Assembly: GCA_002401545.1 (NCBI GenBank) | Contig: NVTJ01000087.1 | Span: 1-11,104, forward strand | Origin: Alphaproteobacteria bacterium | Lineage (GTDB): Bacteria > Pseudomonadota > Alphaproteobacteria > Sphingomonadales > Emcibacteraceae | Direction of reading: 5' to 3' | DNA length: 11,104 nt | Part shown: positions 7,485 to 11,104 of the stretch, piece after piece | How the letters are laid out: each line of letters starts with the position of its first letter | How positions within the stretch are numbered: position 1 is the first letter of the stretch | Made by a program: the position numbers and the translations under genes | Notes under the pieces: generated by a model | The model's input: only the letters and a program-made list of their open reading frames with translations | What the model was told of the DNA's origin: nothing | The model's database searches: none

Positions 7485-7519
7485 TTTTAACAGACTTCCC
7501 TTCAAAATTTCAAATGAGG

Positions 7520-7549
7520 ACAATAACAGAATTCGCCGAAGTTTCTCAA
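7520..7549 (-). promoter_or_regulatory. Candidate promoter of the molybdoenzyme gene
   Basis: On the minus strand TTGAGA (7544-7549), an 18-base spacer and TATTGT (7520-7525) resemble -35 and -10 hexamers (4 of 6 matches each). Transcription would start near 7513, giving a leader of about 29 bases before the ATG at 7484. This supports that start over the TTG at 7523. Weak prediction. Confidence 0.3.
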
Positions 7550-7578
7550 TTCAAATTATGGGAAAATATTTCATTGAG

Positions 7579-7605
7579 TTGACGTAACCCCTAAAGGGTT
7601 TTATC
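7579..7605 (+). promoter_or_regulatory. Candidate promoter of the class I lysS gene
   Basis: TTGACG (7579-7584), 13 bases, then GTTTTATC (7598-7605). The arrangement resembles the Caulobacter housekeeping consensus TTGACGS-N10-14-GCTANAWC: the -35 part fits exactly up to the S, the -10 part only partly. A short inverted repeat AACCC / GGGTT (7586-7590, 7596-7600) lies in the spacer and could be an operator or chance. Transcription would begin about 7611, some 24 bases before the ATG. Confidence 0.4.
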
Positions 7606-7634
7606 AAGACCCCATATTAAAGAGAGTAAAATTT

Positions 7635-9218
7635 ATGTCACTATCTCCGGAAATGATCCAGCTGGCACAGGACAGCAAGGCCTGGCCTTTTCAGGAAGCC
7701 CGCGCCTTACAGAAACGGCTGGAGAAATCCGGTAATGATAAAGGCTATGTCCTGTTTGAAACCGGCTATGGTCCCAGCGGTCTTCCTCATATCGGTACCT
7801 TCGGCGAAGTGGTCCGTACGACAATGGTGCGTCAGGCCTTTCAGCGCCTCAGCGACACGCCGACAAAACTGATCGCTTTTTCCGATGATATGGATGGCCT
7901 GCGTAAAGTGCCAACCAACCTGCCAAATCAGGATATGCTGGCAGAATATATCGGCATGCCGTTAACAAAAGTTCCCGATCCTTTTGGCACCCATGAGAGC
8001 TTTGCCCATCATAACAATGCCAGGTTATGTGCCTTTCTGGACGGCTTTGGCTTTGATTATGAATTCAAAAGCGCCACCAAGGCCTATGTCAGCGGGGAAA
8101 TGGATAAAACCCTGCTGAAAATGCTTACCGTCTATGACAGGATCATGAAAGTGATCCTGCCCACATTGGGGCCGGAACGTCAGGCCACATACAGTCCGTT
8201 TCTGCCTATCTGCCCGCGCAGGGGTACCGTGTTGCAAGTGCCGATTGTCGACCGGGATCTTGGGTCAGGTACGGTGACTTACCGCGATGAAGAAACCGGC
8301 AGGTTGGTGGAAGTTCCCGTTACCGGCGGTCATTGTAAAATGCAGTGGAAAGCGGACTGGGCCATGCGCTGGGTCGGGCTTGGCGTTGATTATGAAATGG
8401 CGGGCAAAGACCTGATTGAATCGGTAAAACTGTCCAGCGCCATAACGCGCATATTGGGCGCAGTGCCGCCGGAAGGTTTCAGCTATGAGTTGTTTCTGGA
8501 TGAAAATGGTGAAAAAATTTCCAAATCCAGAGGCAATGGCCTGACCATGGAAGACTGGTTGAAATACGGCACACCGGAAAGCCTCTCACTTTATATGTTT
8601 CAATCCCCGCGCAAGGCGAAAAAACTGTTTTTTGATGTGATCCCCAAAACTGTGGATGACTATATCACTCACCTCGCCAAATATAGTGATCAGGATGAGC
8701 AACAGAAACTGGCCAATCCGGTCTGGCATGTGCATAACGGCAACCCGCCGGAACAGAAACTGCCGGTTACCTTTGCGCTTTTGCTTAATCTGGTGAGTGC
8801 CACCAATGCTCACGATAAAAAAACCCTGTGGGGCTATATCAGCAATTATGCCGAAGGGAGCAGCCCGGAAAAGCTTCCGCTGCTGGACAGGCTGGTGGGG
8901 TATGCTCTGGTCTATTACGATAATTTTGTCAAACCCCATAAAAATTACCGGTTGCCTACGGAGAAAGAAGGGCGCGCCCTTGAAAACCTGGCCCGGGAGC
9001 TGGAAAAGCTGGAGGACCATCTGCCGGCGTCTGATTATCAGAATGTGGTTTTTGCGGTGGGAAATGCGCAGGGTTATGAAAATCTGCGCGACTGGTTCGG
9101 AACCCTGTATGAAATTCTGCTGGGCCAGAAACAGGGGCCGCGCATGGGGTCTTTCATTGCGCTTTACGGACGTCAGAAAACAATTGATTTTATTCGTAAA
9201 AGCCTGACAGGCCAGTAA
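7635..9218 (+). CDS. lysK: Lysine--tRNA ligase, class I (archaeal type)
   Basis: Charges tRNA-Lys with lysine in the cytoplasm. This is the class I enzyme, unrelated to the class II LysRS of E. coli; it is found in most archaea and in alphaproteobacteria and spirochaetes. Length is 527 residues, normal for the family. The HIGH signature appears as HIGT (52-55) in GPSGLPHIGTFGEVVRT, and the KMSKS signature as KISKS (294-298) in ENGEKISKSRGNG, placing the Rossmann catalytic core between them. The C-terminal third (from about residue 340) would be the helical anticodon-binding part. The ATG at 7635 has AGAGAG (7621-7626) 8 bases upstream. The gene is monocistronic, divergent from the molybdoenzyme, with its own candidate promoter. 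It is intact, with no odd residues in the signatures. Whether a class II lysS also exists in this genome cannot be seen here. Confidence 0.96.
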   Translation: MSLSPEMIQLAQDSKAWPFQEARALQKRLEKSGNDKGYVLFETGYGPSGLPHIGTFGEVVRTTMVRQAFQRLSDTPTKLIAFSDDMDGLRKVPTNLPNQDMLAEYIGMPLTKVPDPFGTHESFAHHNNARLCAFLDGFGFDYEFKSATKAYVSGEMDKTLLKMLTVYDRIMKVILPTLGPERQATYSPFLPICPRRGTVLQVPIVDRDLGSGTVTYRDEETGRLVEVPVTGGHCKMQWKADWAMRWVGLGVDYEMAGKDLIESVKLSSAITRILGAVPPEGFSYELFLDENGEKISKSRGNGLTMEDWLKYGTPESLSLYMFQSPRKAKKLFFDVIPKTVDDYITHLAKYSDQDEQQKLANPVWHVHNGNPPEQKLPVTFALLLNLVSATNAHDKKTLWGYISNYAEGSSPEKLPLLDRLVGYALVYYDNFVKPHKNYRLPTEKEGRALENLARELEKLEDHLPASDYQNVVFAVGNAQGYENLRDWFGTLYEILLGQKQGPRMGSFIALYGRQKTIDFIRKSLTGQ

Positions 9219-9461
9219 GGAAAAGAGATACTAATTTTATTGCTTGCAATGGTTAATATAAGCTGTTATTTCCACCGTTATGAGTAGATTTGTTTGCGAC
9301 CTGTAATTGTAATAACAGTTTAATATATTTACTATTATACTATAGTCTTTCGGGGGGTCGTCCAGAGTAGCGTAATATTTAAATATATTTTTCGCTATTA
9401 TATTAATCCTGCATTAACCTTAAGTGTTTAGAACAGGGAAAAACGAGGATGAGGGAATGTA
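9219..9461 (+). other. AT-rich 243-base gap between lysK and the sugar transferase gene
   Basis: No gene is seen. The gap holds several symmetrical elements: ATTGC-tt-GCAAT (9239-9250); an 8-base inverted repeat CTGTTATT / AATAACAG (9263-9270 and 9311-9318, 40 bases apart); and a perfect 12-base palindrome ATATTTAAATAT (9375-9386) enclosed by TAGCG / CGCTA (9368-9372, 9393-9397). A -10-like TATACT (9336-9341) has no matching -35. No clear intrinsic terminator (GC-rich stem plus T run) follows lysK. The region probably carries the promoter and control sites of the downstream gene, or an unannotated small RNA; neither is proven. Confidence 0.4.
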
Positions 9462-10106
9462 ATGAAAGGCACCGCTTATAAATATTTCTGGAAGAGGCTT
9501 CTGGATATAGTCAGTTCTATTTCTTTAATTCTGTTATTGGCACCCCTTCTGCTTTTTGCGGGGATTATGGTGCGTATTAAATTGGGCAGCCCCATATTTT
9601 TCACTCAGGAAAGACTGGGCCTGAACGGACAATCTTTTACCATCTGGAAATTTCGCAGCATGACCAATTGTGTGGATGAAGATGGCGGCCTTCTGGCTGA
9701 TGAATACCGTCTGACAAAATTCGGTAAATGGCTTCGGGATTGCAGTATTGATGAATTACCCCAGTTGTGGAATGTTGTGGTTGGTGACATGAGCCTGATC
9801 GGACCCCGGCCCTTCATTGCTGAATATGGTTCGCGTTATACGGCTGAACAAATGCGTCGCCATGAGGTACGCCCCGGCATAAGTGGCTGGGCGCAAATTA
9901 TGGGCCGTAATTCCATCAGCTGGAATCAGAAATTCATTCTGGATGTGTGGTATGTGGATAATTGCAGCCTGTTGACAGATTTGAGGATTTTATTTCGTAC
10001 CATTCCCATTGTACTGGGTCGGGCAGGCGTTTCAGCGGAAAATCACGTGACCATGCCGGAATGGGCAAATTCGGAAGTTCCCCTTGATGAGACCCCTTCC
10101 GAGTAG
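9462..10106 (+). CDS. Polyprenyl-phosphate phosphoglycosyl transferase, small monotopic (PglC/WcaJ-core type)
   Basis: Bacterial sugar transferase (PF02397 type) that would move a sugar phosphate from a UDP-sugar to undecaprenyl phosphate, the first membrane step of capsule, exopolysaccharide, O-antigen or glycoprotein glycan assembly. At 214 residues it is the minimal form, without the extra transmembrane domain of WcaJ/WbaP. The basic start KRLLDIVSS (11-19) is followed by one hydrophobic re-entrant segment (about 20-39) with Ala27-Pro28, where PglC-like proteins usually have Ser-Pro. Then come ERLGLNGQSFTIWKFRSM (50-67), the catalytic Asp97-Glu98 dyad in SIDELPQLWN, GDMSLIGPRP (108-117) and RPGISGWAQ. 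ATG 9462 has GAGGGA (9451-9456) 5 bases upstream. No glycosyltransferase, flippase or polymerase gene adjoins it; metK follows after 171 bases. The sugar substrate cannot be told. Confidence 0.92.
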   Translation: MKGTAYKYFWKRLLDIVSSISLILLLAPLLLFAGIMVRIKLGSPIFFTQERLGLNGQSFTIWKFRSMTNCVDEDGGLLADEYRLTKFGKWLRDCSIDELPQLWNVVVGDMSLIGPRPFIAEYGSRYTAEQMRRHEVRPGISGWAQIMGRNSISWNQKFILDVWYVDNCSLLTDLRILFRTIPIVLGRAGVSAENHVTMPEWANSEVPLDETPSE

Positions 10107-10148
10107 TTAACACAAAAATATTTTATACAGATTAAATTTATAACTCCC

Positions 10149-10173
10149 CCGGGACAGGAATATCCGGGACAGG
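10149..10173 (+). repeat. Direct repeat of 10 bases downstream of the sugar transferase gene
   Basis: CCGGGACAGG occurs at 10149-10158 and again at 10164-10173, 15 bases start to start, making a GC-rich island in AT-rich DNA. CCCGG (10148-10152) and CCGGG (10164-10168) could also pair as a weak stem with an 11-base loop. No T run follows, so it is not a standard intrinsic terminator. Confidence 0.45.
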
Positions 10174-10192
10174 CAGAAAATAATTATCAGCA

Positions 10193-10221
10193 TTAACAAA
10201 ATATAAAGGTTTCTTTATATA
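10193..10221 (+). promoter_or_regulatory. Candidate metK promoter
   Basis: TTAACA (10193-10198, 5 of 6 to the -35 consensus), 17 bases, TATATA (10216-10221, 4 of 6). TATAAA at 10218-10223 is a better -10 but with a 19-base spacer. Transcription would start near 10228, leaving a leader of about 50 bases. The 8-4-8 palindrome at 10201-10220 covers the spacer and most of the -10. Confidence 0.35.
10201..10220 (+). repeat. Perfect 8-4-8 inverted repeat before metK
   Basis: ATATAAAG (10201-10208), loop GTTT, CTTTATAT (10213-10220). The arms are perfect. It overlaps the predicted metK promoter and could be an operator. It does not resemble the E. coli MetJ box (AGACGTCT). Confidence 0.5.
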
Positions 10222-10245
10222 AATGATATGTTATATGTTGAAACA

Positions 10246-10259
10246 GAAATTAGAATTTC
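10246..10259 (+). repeat. Perfect 6-2-6 inverted repeat in the metK leader
   Basis: GAAATT (10246-10251), AG, AATTTC (10254-10259). It ends 6 bases before the metK ribosome binding site (GGAGA, 10266-10270). A 2-base loop is unfavourable in RNA, so a protein-binding DNA site is more likely than a hairpin. An alternative pairing TGAAA (10239-10243) / TTTCA (10256-10260) would give a 12-base loop. Confidence 0.4.
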
Positions 10260-10277
10260 ATTGCCGGAGAGTTGTTG

Positions 10278-11104
10278 ATGCCCAGATTGATGCCCAGAAA
10301 AAATTATTTATTCACCAGTGAATCCGTATCCGAAGGTCATCCTGACAAGGTTTCAGACTGTATTTCTGATGCTATTGTTGATTTGTTTCTCGGCGCGGAG
10401 CCTGAGGCCCGTGTTGCTGTTGAAACCCTGACCACGACAAATCGTGTCGTTCTTGCGGGTGAGGTCAGGGGGCCTGCGTCAATTGATGCCGGCCGGATGG
10501 AGGACGCCGCCCGTCGGGTGGTCAGAAAAATTGGTTATGAACAGGATGGATTCCATTGGAGGGATATGTCTGTTGAGGTTCATGTTCATGAACAGTCCGC
10601 TGATATTGCCATGGGGGTAGATAGCCGGGATAATAAGGACGAAGGGGCCGGGGATCAGGGCATAATGTTTGGTTATGCCACTGATGAAACCGATGTTTAC
10701 ATGCCTGCTCCGTTGCATTATTCACATATGATATTGAAATCCATGGCTGATGCCCGTCACGGGGGGGTTACTGAGCTTGGACCGGATTCCAAAAGTCAGG
10801 TTACGTTGAAATATGAGGACGGGGTTCCGGTCTGTGCCACATCTGTTGTGGTGTCTACCCAGCACAGCAGGGATGTTTCCCAGGATAGAATTCACGAAAT
10901 CGTCCGGGAACATATTGAAAAATGTTTGCCGTCCGGCTGGATGTGTCCCGAAGATGAGCTTTACATCAATCCCACCGGAAATTTTGTCATCGGAGGACCG
11001 GATGGTGATGCGGGTCTGACGGGACGGAAAATCATTGTGGATACTTACGGCGGGGCCTCCCCCCATGGCGGCGGGGCTTTTTCCGGCAAAGACCCGACAA
11101 AAGT
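10278..11104 (+). CDS. metK: S-adenosylmethionine synthetase, N-terminal part (3' end outside window)
   Basis: Makes S-adenosylmethionine from methionine and ATP in the cytoplasm. The frame is open from ATG 10278 to the right edge, giving 275 complete residues of a family usually about 385-400 long. Signatures seen: FTSESVSEGHPDKVSDCISD with the ATP/Mg residues His21 and Asp23, GAGDQG (123-128) followed by IMFGYA, and the P-loop-like GGGAFSGKDPTK with Lys271 at the window end. GGAGA (10266-10270) lies 7 bases before ATG 10278. A second in-frame ATG at 10290 belongs to a small duplication (ATGCCCAGA at 10278-10286 and 10290-10298). No frameshift or stop is present. No known SAM riboswitch motif was recognised in the 171-base gap upstream. 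Confidence 0.96.
   Translation, partial: MPRLMPRKNYLFTSESVSEGHPDKVSDCISDAIVDLFLGAEPEARVAVETLTTTNRVVLAGEVRGPASIDAGRMEDAARRVVRKIGYEQDGFHWRDMSVEVHVHEQSADIAMGVDSRDNKDEGAGDQGIMFGYATDETDVYMPAPLHYSHMILKSMADARHGGVTELGPDSKSQVTLKYEDGVPVCATSVVVSTQHSRDVSQDRIHEIVREHIEKCLPSGWMCPEDELYINPTGNFVIGGPDGDAGLTGRKIIVDTYGGASPHGGGAFSGKDPTK

Noticed and set aside
7485..7523. TTG at 7523 as start of the molybdoenzyme
   Set aside because: A rare start codon, probably upstream of the transcription start, adding 13 residues before the conserved Fe-S domain.
10148..10168. Intrinsic terminator after the sugar transferase gene
   Set aside because: The stem is 5 bases with an 11-base loop and no following T run.
10107..10277. 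Known SAM riboswitch upstream of metK
   Set aside because: I could not find the conserved core of SAM-II or of the SAM/SAH motif; only DNA-type palindromes were seen. A covariance-model search would settle it.
10479..11066. Minus-strand open frames opposite metK
   Set aside because: Shadows of metK, whose plus-strand frame is uninterrupted and carries all family signatures.

Overview
The window reads as ordinary chromosomal DNA of a mid-GC Gram-negative bacterium, most likely an alphaproteobacterium. The evidence is a class I (archaeal-type) lysyl-tRNA synthetase as a housekeeping gene, a two-gene aerobic-type indolepyruvate:ferredoxin oxidoreductase with the long beta subunit, a promoter resembling the Caulobacter housekeeping consensus, and AT-rich intergenic gaps between coding regions of about 50-55% G+C (estimated by eye). 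The taxonomic call is inference. I see no mobile element, CRISPR array, tRNA or rRNA.

Layout. 1-702 (+): C-terminal part of iorA, cut by the left edge. 699-2183 (+): iorB, translationally coupled to iorA. 2180-4296 (-): the ferrous-iron uptake operon feoA-feoB, with a Fur-box-like operator and promoter directly before feoA. 4447-5355 (+): a short-chain dehydrogenase of the 17beta-HSD4 / (3R)-hydroxyacyl-CoA dehydrogenase type. 5352-7484 (-): a cytoplasmic molybdopterin oxidoreductase. 7635-9218 (+): class I lysS. 9462-10106 (+): a small phosphoglycosyl transferase. 10278-11104 (+): metK, cut by the right edge.

Genes that clearly work together are iorA/iorB (oxidative decarboxylation of aryl-pyruvates from aromatic amino acids, with ferredoxin as acceptor) and feoA/feoB (Fe2+ import, probably Fur-controlled). 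The SDR, molybdoenzyme, LysRS, sugar transferase and MetK are monocistronic as far as the window shows. Their adjacency does not by itself imply a shared pathway. Both convergent gene pairs (iorB/feoB and SDR/molybdoenzyme) have overlapping stop codons.

I found no convincing new multi-gene system. The points most worth a second look are: the SD-less, possibly leaderless feoA with a Fur-like operator inside its promoter; the molybdoenzyme with Phe where relatives carry the Mo ligand; the seven-cysteine ferredoxin domain of IorA; and the palindrome-rich leader of metK.
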